A stretch of 64,000 nucleotides of DNA, from the NCBI RefSeq assembly GCF_001485215.1, contig NZ_BBWW01000001.1:4526001-4590000 (forward strand), given 5' to 3'. The notes below the pieces were generated by a model, which saw nothing but the letters and a program-made list of their open reading frames with translations, was not told the DNA's origin and searched no databases. Shown piece by piece: positions 26,098 to 36,366 of this stretch. Positions within the stretch are counted from its first letter, which is position 1. The number at the start of each line of letters is the position of its first letter. The DNA is from Leptolyngbya sp. NIES-2104 (GTDB lineage: Bacteria > Cyanobacteriota > Cyanobacteriia > Leptolyngbyales > Leptolyngbyaceae). A program made the translations under genes and the position numbers.

Positions 26098-27204
26098 TTG
26101 AATCAGTTTTCTTTTCAGTGCCAAGCTCGCTGCAAACACACTCACGCCCGCGCTGGAGTCTTCCACACACCGCATGGAATCGTTGAAACTCCTCGATTTA
26201 TGCCTGTGGGAACCCTAGCGAATGTGAAAACGATGACACCTGCCCAACTCGAAGAGACGGGGGCACAGATGGTGTTGTCGAATACGTATCATTTGCACTT
26301 GCAGCCAGGGGAGGACATTGTAGAAAAGGCTGGAGGTGTTCATCGGTTTATGAATTGGTCGAAACCGATGCTGACTGATTCTGGTGGGTTTCAGGTGTTT
26401 AGCTTGAGCGAAATGCGATCGATTACCGATGAAGGTGTGACGTTTCGATCGCCTCGTGATGGGCAAATGATCAAAATCACGCCAGAAAAGTCGATCGAGA
26501 TTCAAAATGCGCTGGGTGCAGATGTAATTATGGCGTTCGATGAGTGTCCACCACCGGGAGTGGGACGCGATGCCACCGAGAAAGCTACAAATCGAACTTA
26601 TGAATGGCTGAAACGCTGTATCGAGGCGCATCAACGATCGGATCAAGCTCTGTTTGGAATTGTTCAAGGTGGAGAATTTTTGGATCTCAGAGCCGAAGCG
26701 GTTCGACAGTTGACTGACTTAGATTTGCCCGGATATGCGATCGGGGGTGTCAGCGTGGGAGAAGCTCCTGAAGTTATCGATCGCGTGGTTCAAGCGACTA
26801 CACCTTTATTACCGGAACATAAACCGCGCTACTTGATGGGAGTGGGAACCTATCGGGAAATGGCAAGAGCGATCGCCGCAGGAATGGATTTATTTGATTG
26901 TGTGATTCCCACTCGATTAGCAAGGCATGGAGCGGCACTCGTGCAGGGAGAACGCTGGAATTTGAAAAATGCGAGATTTAGAGAAGATTTCGCGCCGATC
27001 GATGAAAGTTGCCCTTGCTATACCTGTCAGAATTTTAGTCGGGCTTATGTGAGTCATTTACTGCGATCGCAAGAATTGCTGGCTTATACACTAATCTCAA
27101 TTCATAACATCACTGAGTTGATTCGATTCACCCAACAAATTCGAGCCGCGATTTTTAACGGCACGTTTCACACTGAATTTGCAAAGTGGATTGAACCTGC
27201 ATAA
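26098..27204 (+). CDS. tgt: tRNA-guanine transglycosylase
   Basis: 368 residues with a TTG start; no upstream ATG in frame fits better. '[14 protein letters not shown]' is the N-terminal strand, '[12 protein letters not shown]' carries the catalytic-site loop, 'GIVQGG' follows, and the zinc site is '[18 protein letters not shown]'. It exchanges G34 for a queuine precursor in Asp, Asn, His and Tyr tRNAs. The neighbourhood with psbK downstream is familiar from other cyanobacteria, but here a toxin-antitoxin pair lies between. Confidence 0.95.
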   Translation: MNQFSFQCQARCKHTHARAGVFHTPHGIVETPRFMPVGTLANVKTMTPAQLEETGAQMVLSNTYHLHLQPGEDIVEKAGGVHRFMNWSKPMLTDSGGFQVFSLSEMRSITDEGVTFRSPRDGQMIKITPEKSIEIQNALGADVIMAFDECPPPGVGRDATEKATNRTYEWLKRCIEAHQRSDQALFGIVQGGEFLDLRAEAVRQLTDLDLPGYAIGGVSVGEAPEVIDRVVQATTPLLPEHKPRYLMGVGTYREMARAIAAGMDLFDCVIPTRLARHGAALVQGERWNLKNARFREDFAPIDESCPCYTCQNFSRAYVSHLLRSQELLAYTLISIHNITELIRFTQQIRAAIFNGTFHTEFAKWIEPA

Positions 27205-27205
27205 G

Positions 27206-27535
27206 TTACTCTGCAAAAATTTCAGTTAACTTATCGAGAATGGCTTTTTGTTCTTCTGAACTCACCTGAGCGAGAAATTGAACGAGTCGAATTTTGTCTA
27301 CTGCCCGAATTTGATCTAATACAATCTGCCCTTCTTTTCCTTGAAACTGACAATCTACTCGAAAGGGAAAATTTCGCTTGACCGAAGTTAAGGGCGCAAC
27401 TAACACTGTTTTTAGCGATCGATTCATCTCATCAGGAGAAAGAATCACACAAGGGCGAGTTTTCTGAATTTCGGCTCCAATCGTTGGATCTAGCTGGACT
27501 AGAAAGACATCAAATCGACGAGCTACCACTGCCAT
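27206..27535 (-). CDS. MazF/PemK-family mRNA interferase toxin
   Basis: 109 residues from ATG 27535; ATG 27550 is an alternative. 'FDVFLVQLDPTIGAEIQKTRPCVILSPDEMN' region, 'VLVAPLTSVKRNFPFRV' and 'GQIVLDQIRAVDK' give the MazF core with the conserved R and S/T positions. MazF toxins cleave mRNA at short motifs. The start overlaps the end of the antitoxin gene, the usual coupled order. Confidence 0.9.
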   Translation of the reverse strand: MAVVARRFDVFLVQLDPTIGAEIQKTRPCVILSPDEMNRSLKTVLVAPLTSVKRNFPFRVDCQFQGKEGQIVLDQIRAVDKIRLVQFLAQVSSEEQKAILDKLTEIFAE

Positions 27536-27786
27536 TCGGTTTCGTCCCATTGCGTTGGAGTTGCATCATCTAGCAATCCCTCGTCACCGTGTTCCGCAAT
27601 GACCGCCCGGATTGCATCTTCCCATCCTGCTCGTGGATGAGTTGCAGGACGGATGATCAAGCTATTTCCTTGCACTTCGATTTCTACTTCAGTTTGAATG
27701 CCGCTCTGTTCTAGAAGCTTTTTCGGAATGCGGATACCTTGAGAATTTCCGACTCTTACAATCTGCGTCTTAATTGTCCTACTCAT
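27523..27786 (-). CDS. AbrB/MazE-family antitoxin
   Basis: 87 residues from ATG 27786. The N-terminal swapped-hairpin domain reads 'TQIVRVGNSQGIRIPKKLLEQSGI', with 'VEIEVQGNSLIIRP' after it. The C-terminal acidic, Trp-rich tail ('ATPTQWDETEWQW') is the expected toxin-binding extension. It is transcribed first and probably represses its own promoter, which lies in the gap before psbK. Confidence 0.9.
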   Translation of the reverse strand: MSRTIKTQIVRVGNSQGIRIPKKLLEQSGIQTEVEIEVQGNSLIIRPATHPRAGWEDAIRAVIAEHGDEGLLDDATPTQWDETEWQW

Positions 27787-27912
27787 ATTGCTTCTACAAG
27801 ATGCAATCACATTGTAATTACATCGGCAAAATTTGATCAACTTCAGACGACTCTCGAATCATGTTAAAATCCGTATCAATTATGAGTCCTGTGTTGGAGA
27901 GGTTATCGCGTC

Positions 27913-28050
27913 ATGGAAGCAGTAATGCTACTTGCAAAGTTGCCCGAAGCTTATTCGATTTTTGATCCGCTGGTGGATGTCCTGCCTGTGATTCCGGTTT
28001 TCTTTTTGTTGCTGGCGTTTGTGTGGCAAGCGGCAGTGGGTTTCAAATAA
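27913..28050 (+). CDS. psbK: Photosystem II protein PsbK
   Basis: A 45-residue frame starting [14 protein letters not shown]. Cyanobacterial PsbK is made as a precursor cleaved just before 'KLPEAY', and this motif is present at 9-14. One transmembrane helix (about 21-40) contains '[19 protein letters not shown]', and the protein ends VGFK. It is a single-helix subunit next to CP43. GGAGAGG precedes the ATG. A terminator follows 20 bases later. Too short for routine ORF calls. Confidence 0.95.
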   Translation: MEAVMLLAKLPEAYSIFDPLVDVLPVIPVFFLLLAFVWQAAVGFK

Positions 28051-28070
28051 ATCACTGGAACAAAACGATA

Positions 28071-28104
28071 AAAAAAGAGGGGGCGATTTTGACCCCCTTT
28101 TTTG
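28071..28104. terminator. Bidirectional terminator between psbK and the GST gene
   Basis: A-rich tract, GGGGG...CCCCC stem and six T give a terminator readable on both strands, serving the convergent psbK and glutathione transferase genes. Confidence 0.85.
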
Positions 28105-28110
28105 TTGAGT

Positions 28111-28686
28111 TTATTTTCGCCCACCAATCGCTTTCTGAAACGCTGGACGTTCTGCAAGTCGCTTCATGTAGTTCACCACATTCGGGTATTCGCTCAAATC
28201 GAGTCGTAACATCAGCGGAATGTAGGCGAGAAGCGAACCGACTGCGACATCAGAAACCGTGAATTGATCGCCTGCAATAAATTCACGCTTGCCAAAAATC
28301 TCGTCAAGCGGCTTCATCAAGCGGGGCATTTCTCGTTCTCGATTGGCTTCGACGAAAATTCCGGGTCCTAAAGTGGCATTCGCAAAAAGAACCCACTGAG
28401 CTGCGATGCCTCTGGCGCACGCGGACGTGTTCGCTTTTTCATTTAGATCCGCCTTGCCATATCGATCGAGCAAATACAGCAAAATTGCGCCCGACTCCCA
28501 AAGTTTGAGATCGCCGTCTACGATCGCGGGAACTTTGGCGAACGGATTGATTTCGCAAAAGTTCGGTTGTCGGTGTTCTCCAGCTTGCATATCGAGCAGG
28601 ATGAATTCGTAGGGTATCTCTAATTCTTCGAGATACCATTGCACGATCGAGGCTCGACTCCGCGCACCGCCATACAGCTTCAGCAT
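28111..28686 (-). CDS. Glutathione S-transferase family protein
   Basis: 191 residues. The thioredoxin-like N-domain shows 'MLKLYGGARSRASIVQWYLEEL' (in parts), the cis-Pro 'NPFAKVPAIVDGDLKLWESGAILLYLL' segment with the glutathione-binding E-S pair, and an all-helical C-domain with 'FTVSDVAVGSLLAY'. Conjugates or reduces with glutathione in the cytosol. Substrate unknown. The next gene on the strand (28689-29153) is 2 bases away, so they form an operon. Confidence 0.92.
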   Translation of the reverse strand: MLKLYGGARSRASIVQWYLEELEIPYEFILLDMQAGEHRQPNFCEINPFAKVPAIVDGDLKLWESGAILLYLLDRYGKADLNEKANTSACARGIAAQWVLFANATLGPGIFVEANREREMPRLMKPLDEIFGKREFIAGDQFTVSDVAVGSLLAYIPLMLRLDLSEYPNVVNYMKRLAERPAFQKAIGGRK

Positions 28687-28688
28687 AT

Positions 28689-29153
28689 TTACAGAACTTC
28701 GTGAGTGTACTTATGTTGTTTTACATTATCTTCGGTTTTGACAATGCGCTGTGAGTTGAGGACGCGCTTACGATCGATTGAAAAATTAAAATCGGTGCGG
28801 GTTGTGCCTGCGGGAATGTAGGATTGAGCGCTCGTTTTGGCTTTGTAAGTCCGAGCGGATGAAGTGGCGCGAAAGGCGAAATCATCGCAAAACTGCACGT
28901 CAGCGGGGAAGTTCTCCGGCAGGTGAAGTGAGTCTTCAGTAATTAAAGTGCCGATCGTGGTTGCGGTTGCGAGTTCGTAAGAGGTGGGAATGCCTTTGAC
29001 GATCGCTTCGAGAGCAGCGGACGGAATGGGTTCGACGACGTGAACTTCATGAACACCGTCATCGTCTTTGATAAAACAAGTAGCTAAACCGACGACAAGG
29101 TAATCATCGCTTGCGAGGTCGGCGGTCTGTGGGTAGGAAATCGTTGCGGTCAT
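28689..29153 (-). CDS. Conserved cyanobacterial hypothetical protein
   Basis: 154 residues from ATG 29153; the longer frame to 29294 has no support. No signal peptide or helix. It opens with an acidic stretch around 'DDYLVVGLATCFIKDDDG', contains 'PSAALEAIVKGIPTSYEL' and ends in a basic, Tyr/His-rich tail. I do not recognise a domain. It probably shares a transcript with the downstream GST gene (2-base gap), suggesting a stress or redox link by position only. Confidence 0.65.
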   Translation of the reverse strand: MTATISYPQTADLASDDYLVVGLATCFIKDDDGVHEVHVVEPIPSAALEAIVKGIPTSYELATATTIGTLITEDSLHLPENFPADVQFCDDFAFRATSSARTYKAKTSAQSYIPAGTTRTDFNFSIDRKRVLNSQRIVKTEDNVKQHKYTHEVL

Positions 29154-29269
29154 AATTTGAGGAGAATAGTCATATTGGAACGATCGTATCAAGCGCACCT
29201 GACCCAATTTTTGGAAAGACGTAATTCTTAACTGTGGTTCTCGCAGCGTGCGAAAGTAGAGGACAATGA

Positions 29270-30946
<1,677 letters not shown>

Positions 30947-31003
30947 TTTTGGATTCGATATCGATCGATTTAGGGATCACATCGAATTGCGAAATAATGG
31001 GGT

Positions 31004-31053
31004 AATTGTGGGGTGGGCATCTTGCCCGCCTAGGGAAACAGGCAAGATGCCTG
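31004..31053. repeat. REP-like palindrome after pgm
   Basis: An imperfect 50-base inverted repeat with arms AATTGTGG...GGCATCTTGCC and GGCAAGATGCC...CCACAATT. There is no T-run, so it is a repeat rather than a standard terminator. The GGGCATCTTGCCCGCC core resembles dispersed palindromes seen in many cyanobacteria. Confidence 0.7.
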
Positions 31054-31086
31054 TTCCACAATTGATTCAAATTAGGAAAACAAACC

Positions 31087-31608
31087 ATGCAATGGCGCGT
31101 TATTGCCATCGGAATCACGATCGCGAATCTCCTGACAATTTCCCCCGCCCAATCCGCCCGAATCGCCTGCCCTACCGAGGTCGAACCCCTCGTGCAAGCC
31201 CTTCTACCAGATTTACCTGGATACGCCAATCGAATTACTGTTCGATCGCGCCTCGGTAACATTCGCCTTCCTAGAAATTCGGTTGTACTAGCAGGACGAC
31301 CAGAATTTGCACCGTTGTCATTGAACAGCGATCGACCGATCGATCCCACCCTAAAACAAGCCTTCATCACCACGCTAGAACGAGAAACCGTTAGCGGAAA
31401 AGCGATCGACCTACAACAATTTCACTGGCTCTTTCTCACCCGCACCTCAGAAGGTTGGCAGCTTGTTTTAATGTTTACTCGTATTGGTACGACAACCCCC
31501 GATCAACCAATCACTCCCCCACGAAACAGCCGTGAAGGAGCGATCGGACAAGCGATTCAATTGTGGTTACGCGATTGTAATGTTCGCGGGATTCGAGTGA
31601 AACGTTAG
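31087..31608 (+). CDS. Exported conserved hypothetical protein
   Basis: 173 residues. A clear signal peptide (about 1-23, cleavage after AQSA). The mature part has two cysteines (one near the N-terminus, one in 'WLRDCNVRG') that could pair, and a beta-rich central region around 'FHWLFLTRTSEGWQLVLMFT'. No known domain recognised; likely periplasmic. The stop overlaps that of the convergent nitrate permease by 4 bases. Confidence 0.65.
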   Translation: MQWRVIAIGITIANLLTISPAQSARIACPTEVEPLVQALLPDLPGYANRITVRSRLGNIRLPRNSVVLAGRPEFAPLSLNSDRPIDPTLKQAFITTLERETVSGKAIDLQQFHWLFLTRTSEGWQLVLMFTRIGTTTPDQPITPPRNSREGAIGQAIQLWLRDCNVRGIRVKR

Positions 31609-33083
31609 TGAGCCATCATTGCTGCTTCTGCTATCTCTTGCCTGGTTGCCTTCGGTTCTCTGAGCAAAAATGCACACAAGAATGCAACCACGATTCCCGC
31701 CATTCCTAACACTTGGAAAAACAGTTGATTCCCCTGTACGGTTTGCGGCAACAAACTATAAGTTGTGGCATAAAGGACTGATCCAACACTGCCATAAGCG
31801 CCAACGTTTCCAGCAATCTGACCCGTCACACTGCGCTTAATTAATGGAGCAATTCCGAAAGTTGCACCTGCACCACCGAAGACAAAGAATGCACAGCCCA
31901 TTGTTAGCAGAATCGCGATCGGTAATGGTAAGTCTGCATGAATCTGACTCATCACCATATAGCCAATACCAACACCCGCAATCATTGCGGTGAGCGTCCA
32001 TTTCCGGCTACCAATCTTATCTGAAATCAACCCTCCCGCCGGACGAGCCACCAAATTCATCAATGGATAGGTAGCAGCAACTGGACCTGCAATGTGATGA
32101 CTGAGGTTAAAAGTATGTTCAAAGAACTCTGGCAGCATCGATACCACTGCTAATTCTGATCCGAAGCTCACAGCATACGCCAGCTCTAACACAAAGACTT
32201 GCCCCATCTCATAGCGATCGTTGTTCGGATAGCTTTTCTGACCTAGGACTACTTCACGATTGACTCGAAACGCTTGATAAGCTTGTAATGCAAACAACAG
32301 CGCCAAACAAACCCAAACACTATACATCGCAGACGGTGTAAGGAATTTCACAAGCTGTAAGCGCCATGCAATCAAACCCATTGCACCAAACAATGGAATA
32401 TTAGTGAGAATCAATGCACCGAAGCTCTTTCTCGAAGTCACTTCCATGCCACCATCACGGGCAGGACGCTGATACTCTTTACCGGGTGGTGTATCGCGAA
32501 CATTGATGTAAAACAGAATGCCGAAAATGAGTGAAACTAAACCGGAAAGCGCGATCGCGAATCTCCAATTCTCATGTCCTGAATAGAGAAACGCTGATCC
32601 AAATGCAACGATCGGCAAAAATGCTTCCGATGCAAACGATCCAAAGTTTCCCCAACCGCCGTAGATCCCTTGTGCAAGTCCAATCTGCTTAGAAGAGAAC
32701 CATTCGTTAACTAAGCGAATTCCCACCACAAAGCCTGCTCCGACAACCCCCATCGCTAAGCGGCTCCAAACCAGTTGATCAAAGGTTTGCGCGGCTGCAA
32801 ATGCCCAACAGGGAAGGGCGGCATAAACGAGCAATGACGAATAAGTAATTCTCGGACCAAAGCGATCGAGCAACATTCCGATGATAATCCGAGCGGGAAT
32901 GGTGAGCGCTAAGTTACAGAGTCCGATTGTTCTCGCTTGAGCCACAGTGAGATGCAGATCCTCGCGAATCACTGTCGAGAACGGAGCATAGTTAAACCAA
33001 ACAACAAAGGTGAGGAAGAAAGCAAACCAAGCAAAATTTAAGATCCGATACGGACCTCGAAACGACAATAATCCGCGCAGCAT
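31605..33083 (-). CDS. nrtP: NrtP/NarK-type nitrate/nitrite MFS permease
   Basis: 492 residues with 12 predicted transmembrane helices. 'FFLTFVVWFNYAPF' in TM1, 'GLCNLALTIPARIIIGMLLDRFGPR' around loop 2-3, the nitrate-signature-like 'GIYGGWGNFGSF' and 'GGAGATFGIAPLIKR' in the second half identify the NNP family. It imports nitrate/nitrite across the cytoplasmic membrane, as NrtP does in some cyanobacteria in place of NrtABCD. No nirA or narB is adjacent. A perfect NtcA box was not found in the 237-base upstream gap. Confidence 0.9.
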   Translation of the reverse strand: MLRGLLSFRGPYRILNFAWFAFFLTFVVWFNYAPFSTVIREDLHLTVAQARTIGLCNLALTIPARIIIGMLLDRFGPRITYSSLLVYAALPCWAFAAAQTFDQLVWSRLAMGVVGAGFVVGIRLVNEWFSSKQIGLAQGIYGGWGNFGSFASEAFLPIVAFGSAFLYSGHENWRFAIALSGLVSLIFGILFYINVRDTPPGKEYQRPARDGGMEVTSRKSFGALILTNIPLFGAMGLIAWRLQLVKFLTPSAMYSVWVCLALLFALQAYQAFRVNREVVLGQKSYPNNDRYEMGQVFVLELAYAVSFGSELAVVSMLPEFFEHTFNLSHHIAGPVAATYPLMNLVARPAGGLISDKIGSRKWTLTAMIAGVGIGYMVMSQIHADLPLPIAILLTMGCAFFVFGGAGATFGIAPLIKRSVTGQIAGNVGAYGSVGSVLYATTYSLLPQTVQGNQLFFQVLGMAGIVVAFLCAFLLREPKATRQEIAEAAMMAH

Positions 33084-33116
33084 CGTAGAATACCTTTAGA
33101 AAAGAAACAACTGACT

Positions 33117-33156
33117 AACCTTGCTGGCGACGGATGCGGAAGTAGCAAGGTTTTTT
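33117..33156 (+). other. Terminator-shaped hairpin in the nrtP leader, T-run on the opposite strand
   Basis: AACCTTGCT and AGCAAGGTT form a perfect 9-bp stem with an 18-base loop, followed on the plus strand by six T. No plus-strand gene precedes it. On the minus strand it lies 34 bases before the nrtP ATG, where it would be a leader hairpin without a T-run. Confidence 0.55.
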
Positions 33157-33320
33157 CGTGAATGTCGATCGCAAGATAGATATGCGATCGCACAATGAAG
33201 TGAAACAACGACTACATTTATAGAAGCCATCAACTCCCATAAATGTATTCATTGCAACAAAATCACGATCGAGTTGCAGGGATCAAATCGATGTCATGCG
33301 GCTTTTGCATTCTGAAAGTA

Positions 33321-35360
33321 TTAGTGCCTTCCCGATAGAACAGGCTGCTGAATTCGCCAGTTCAGAGACTGCGATCGCTCTTTTGCTAAGGTTGGAAGAT
33401 CCGCCGCTACAAACTGTTGATGTAATAGCTGCACACTCAGCAGATGATTGATCATGCCATCTAACTGAGTTCGTGTAGAAAGCGGTGTGTTCGGATCAGC
33501 ATGACGTTTGAGAACTTGATTCACCGCATCTACATCGAGTAATCCTGCTTCTGCGATCGCACTTTTAGATAGATACAAATCACAGAGCGATCGTAATGCT
33601 CGCTGTTTCTCTACATCAGTGTGAGAAGGCGGAGCCATGAACGCGAATTTTTGTCGATCGTACAAAGCTTTCGGCAACAGTCCTTTCATTGCTTCTCGCA
33701 AAACATACTTATCGCGCTTACCTCGAAATCGCATCAATGGCGGTAAAGTGACTGCAAATTCCACCAAGTGATGATCGAGAAATGGCGGACGAGCTTCCAT
33801 CGAATTCGCCATATCAACGCGATCGCCTGCCCAGCCGAGTACCTGAGATTCAAACTGAGTTTTGATCCAAATGTATTGAACTTTATCAAGTGGGTGTCTA
33901 CCTGAGATTTGAGATGGATCGAGCGTAGCCGCGATCGCTTCTCCCGGTGAATAGTTCAAAGTTGCAGCCCGAAGATCAGGATGTAGCAATTCTGGAACCT
34001 GCGAACCCATTGATAACCAAGATTGTAAGCAACTCGGAGTAAAACCCACCAATTGAGTTAAAGCTGGATCGTCTAATGTTTTTTGAGCTAGTAAATTCCC
34101 TTGAAACAATCGATTACTTTCTTGTAACCAAGCTTCTAAATCTGCACGTTCTTCTGGAGTGGCATCATTCATTCCATGCCGAATCATATCAAGTCGCAAC
34201 TGTGGATAACCTGCGAATAGTTCATCCGAACCTTCTCCGGTCAGAATTACCCGGTAGCCTGCTCGATGGACATGATCACTCAGGAGCATTTTAGCGATCG
34301 TAAATGTATTATAAATACTCCGCTCTGTATGCCAAATTGCACGAGCAAAGTGATCGTATAATTCTCCACCTCGCGTCATCACAATGTCTTGATCGGCTCC
34401 AACCGCTCTCGACATTTCTTTTGAAATCTCAGTTTCGTCGTAGTCCTGATTGTCAAATCCAACCGTAAACGCTTTAACTGGCGACTGTTGGCAAGCAGCA
34501 GCAACTCCTAAAATCGTGCAAGAATCAATTCCGCCAGATAGATAGCAAGCGACTGGAACATCCGCTTCTAACTTCAGTTGAATCGCTTCAATAAACCGTT
34601 CTCTCAAGGTTTCAATATAGTATTCGTCAGTGTGTTGAGTTGCGCAATCGCTCAGTAACGGAAAGTTCAAATCCCAATACGTTTTTGTCCGAACTCTAAG
34701 CTGATCATTTTCACGCTCAACAATTACCATCTGTCCCGGTTGTACTGCATGAACTCCCTCAAACGCAGTCGTACCGGGAACCATAAGCTGCATTAACTGA
34801 TGGTAAGCTCCATGAGGTGAAATCTTGCGCTCCACGGCAGGATGAGCAAACAACACTTTAATTTCAGAACCAAACACAAAGCCTTCTGATGTCATTGCCC
34901 AGAAGAGCGGCTTGATTCCAAATCGATCGCGAACTAGCGTTAATCGATCGTATTCTTTCTCATAAACTGCAAATCCGAATTCTCCCCGCAGATGTGGCAA
35001 TGCCCCTTCTAATCCAAATCGCTCGGTTAAGTGCATCAATAATTCGGTATCACTTTTCGATTTGAATCGGTAGCCGCGTGAAGTGAGATCTGCCCGAATC
35101 CGCTTGTAGTCGTAGAATTCGCCATTGTGAGCGATCATCACTTCCTGATTTTCAGACACAAACGGTTGACGAGCGCGATCGGCATTCAAATCAATAATTG
35201 CGAGGCGGGCATGAGTGAAACCCACGCCAGAATCCTCGATCGTTTTCCAACCACAGCCATCTGGACCACGATGTGACTGAATTGCCGCCATTCCGATGAG
35301 CACTGCTGGATCAATCGGTCGATGTCGATCGTGCTGGAAAATGCCACCAATGCCACACAT
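33321..35360 (-). CDS. asnB: Asparagine synthase (glutamine-hydrolysing)
   Basis: 679 residues from ATG 35360, with GAGGAA upstream; the nucleophile is Cys2 in MCGIGGIF, which fixes the start. The N-terminal glutaminase domain has 'RGPDG' and 'HNGEFYD'. The synthetase domain has the PP-loop 'ACYLSGGIDSCTI' and 'ILTGEGSDELFAGYP'. It forms asparagine or a related amide from aspartate and glutamine. It sits upstream of the nitrate permease on the same strand, consistent with nitrogen metabolism. A secondary-metabolite amidotransferase role is less likely. Confidence 0.92.
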   Translation of the reverse strand: MCGIGGIFQHDRHRPIDPAVLIGMAAIQSHRGPDGCGWKTIEDSGVGFTHARLAIIDLNADRARQPFVSENQEVMIAHNGEFYDYKRIRADLTSRGYRFKSKSDTELLMHLTERFGLEGALPHLRGEFGFAVYEKEYDRLTLVRDRFGIKPLFWAMTSEGFVFGSEIKVLFAHPAVERKISPHGAYHQLMQLMVPGTTAFEGVHAVQPGQMVIVERENDQLRVRTKTYWDLNFPLLSDCATQHTDEYYIETLRERFIEAIQLKLEADVPVACYLSGGIDSCTILGVAAACQQSPVKAFTVGFDNQDYDETEISKEMSRAVGADQDIVMTRGGELYDHFARAIWHTERSIYNTFTIAKMLLSDHVHRAGYRVILTGEGSDELFAGYPQLRLDMIRHGMNDATPEERADLEAWLQESNRLFQGNLLAQKTLDDPALTQLVGFTPSCLQSWLSMGSQVPELLHPDLRAATLNYSPGEAIAATLDPSQISGRHPLDKVQYIWIKTQFESQVLGWAGDRVDMANSMEARPPFLDHHLVEFAVTLPPLMRFRGKRDKYVLREAMKGLLPKALYDRQKFAFMAPPSHTDVEKQRALRSLCDLYLSKSAIAEAGLLDVDAVNQVLKRHADPNTPLSTRTQLDGMINHLLSVQLLHQQFVAADLPTLAKERSQSLNWRIQQPVLSGRH

Positions 35361-35469
35361 ACGCTCTTTCCTCCATCTGGGAAGCTGGATTTGTTTACTG
35401 TATGCAGCAACACATTGCAAGAAATCTATTAATCGGAATAATTTAAGCTTCCCAAGTTAGATTCTGTAA

Positions 35470-35491
35470 TATATGAATGGTTGTTCATAGG
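35470..35491 (+). promoter_or_regulatory. SmtB/ArsR-type operator candidate upstream of smtA
   Basis: ATGAA at 35473-35477 and TTCAT at 35484-35488 form an inverted repeat with a 6-base centre, very like the SmtB site of Synechococcus smtA (TGAA...TTCA type). It lies 38 bases before the smtA ATG. No smtB gene is in the window, so a regulator encoded elsewhere would be needed. Confidence 0.7.
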
Positions 35492-35525
35492 TTAAGATAA
35501 AAGTAATTGATTTGGAGAAACTAAA

Positions 35526-35690
35526 ATGGCAACTGTCACTCAGATGAAATGTGCTTGTGAGTCCTGTCTATGTATCGTTTCGACAGATGGCGCAGTTCAG
35601 AAAGACGAAAAGTTCTATTGCAGCGATGCCTGCGCGAATGGACATCCAGACGGACATGGCGACTGCGGACACAAAGGCTGTAACTGCTAA
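35526..35690 (+). CDS. smtA: SmtA-type metallothionein
   Basis: 54 residues with nine cysteines at 9, 11, 14, 16, 32, 36, 47, 52 and 54, plus His40 and His49: the same spacing as the zinc ligands of Synechococcus SmtA. It ends GCNC. It binds zinc and cadmium in the cytosol. GGAGA precedes the ATG by 7 bases. A SmtB-type operator lies upstream and a terminator downstream, so it is a single-gene unit. Too short for the usual ORF cut-off. Confidence 0.95.
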   Translation: MATVTQMKCACESCLCIVSTDGAVQKDEKFYCSDACANGHPDGHGDCGHKGCNC

Positions 35691-35707
35691 TCGAAACTCA
35701 AAAAATT

Positions 35708-35742
35708 AGAGATGGGGAAATACTCCATCTCTTTTGATTTTT
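35708..35742 (+). terminator. Terminator after smtA
   Basis: AGAGATGG and CCATCTCT form a perfect 8-bp stem, followed by TTTGATTTTT, 18 bases past the smtA stop. Confidence 0.82.
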
Positions 35743-35779
35743 GGGAAGATTAGGATAGTTTCTGAACCGCACAGCCAAT

Positions 35780-36349
35780 ATGTTTAACTGGTTTGATGAA
35801 TTGAAGGCGAGTATTGAATCAGGTATAAAGTCGGGCATCGAAGCTGGATTCGTCTCTATGATCGAAGCTGTCACAACAGGCGTAAAACAACTCGATCAGT
35901 TTTGGCAAGTTCCCGAACCGGCTGCACCCTACCAACAAATTCGAGCCTTTACCCTTAACGATCGACCCATCACCCAAGATTGCATTGTTGACACGGGTGA
36001 AAGCTGGCGAATTGAATCTTATCGAGAGCGGACTGTTTTACTGTTTGAAGTCGCGCCACCGGATGTTGAGGAATGTCTGCTGTCGTGTCGCGCTCAAATG
36101 CGATCGGCAAATCTCCACAAACCTGCAAAACTGCAATTGAAGGGACAAAACGTAGCAGGCTGGACATTCTCAAGACATATTGCGATCGGAGGTACAACAG
36201 GCTGGTATTCCTGTGAGGTTCCCTTTCACTTCAAAAAAGAACAATCCACGGGAAACATTCAAATTGCGGTCGAGTTTGAAGGAGGCGGCGTAGTTTGGAT
36301 TAAAGATCTAGAACTGCTCCAAGCTCCGGTCAAGAAAACCGTCGAGTAG
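35780..36349 (+). CDS. Hypothetical protein with possible beta-sandwich domain
   Basis: 189 residues. The first ~50 are amphipathic helix ('SIESGIKSGIEAGFVSMIEAV'). The rest, about 60-180, alternates beta strands and ends 'IQIAVEFEGGGVVWIKDLELL', the closing pattern of jelly-roll modules such as carbohydrate-binding domains. No signal peptide. I do not recognise a named family. It is convergent with a methyltransferase gene, 17 bases apart. Confidence 0.6.
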   Translation: MFNWFDELKASIESGIKSGIEAGFVSMIEAVTTGVKQLDQFWQVPEPAAPYQQIRAFTLNDRPITQDCIVDTGESWRIESYRERTVLLFEVAPPDVEECLLSCRAQMRSANLHKPAKLQLKGQNVAGWTFSRHIAIGGTTGWYSCEVPFHFKKEQSTGNIQIAVEFEGGGVVWIKDLELLQAPVKKTVE

Positions 36350-36366
36350 AGCAGTTCTCAATCCCG

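Noticed and set aside
31004-31053. Terminator for pgm
   Set aside because: The palindrome has no T-run; it is more likely a dispersed repeat.
33084-33320. NtcA box upstream of nrtP
   Set aside because: Only partial matches to GTA-N8-TAC were seen; none is exact.
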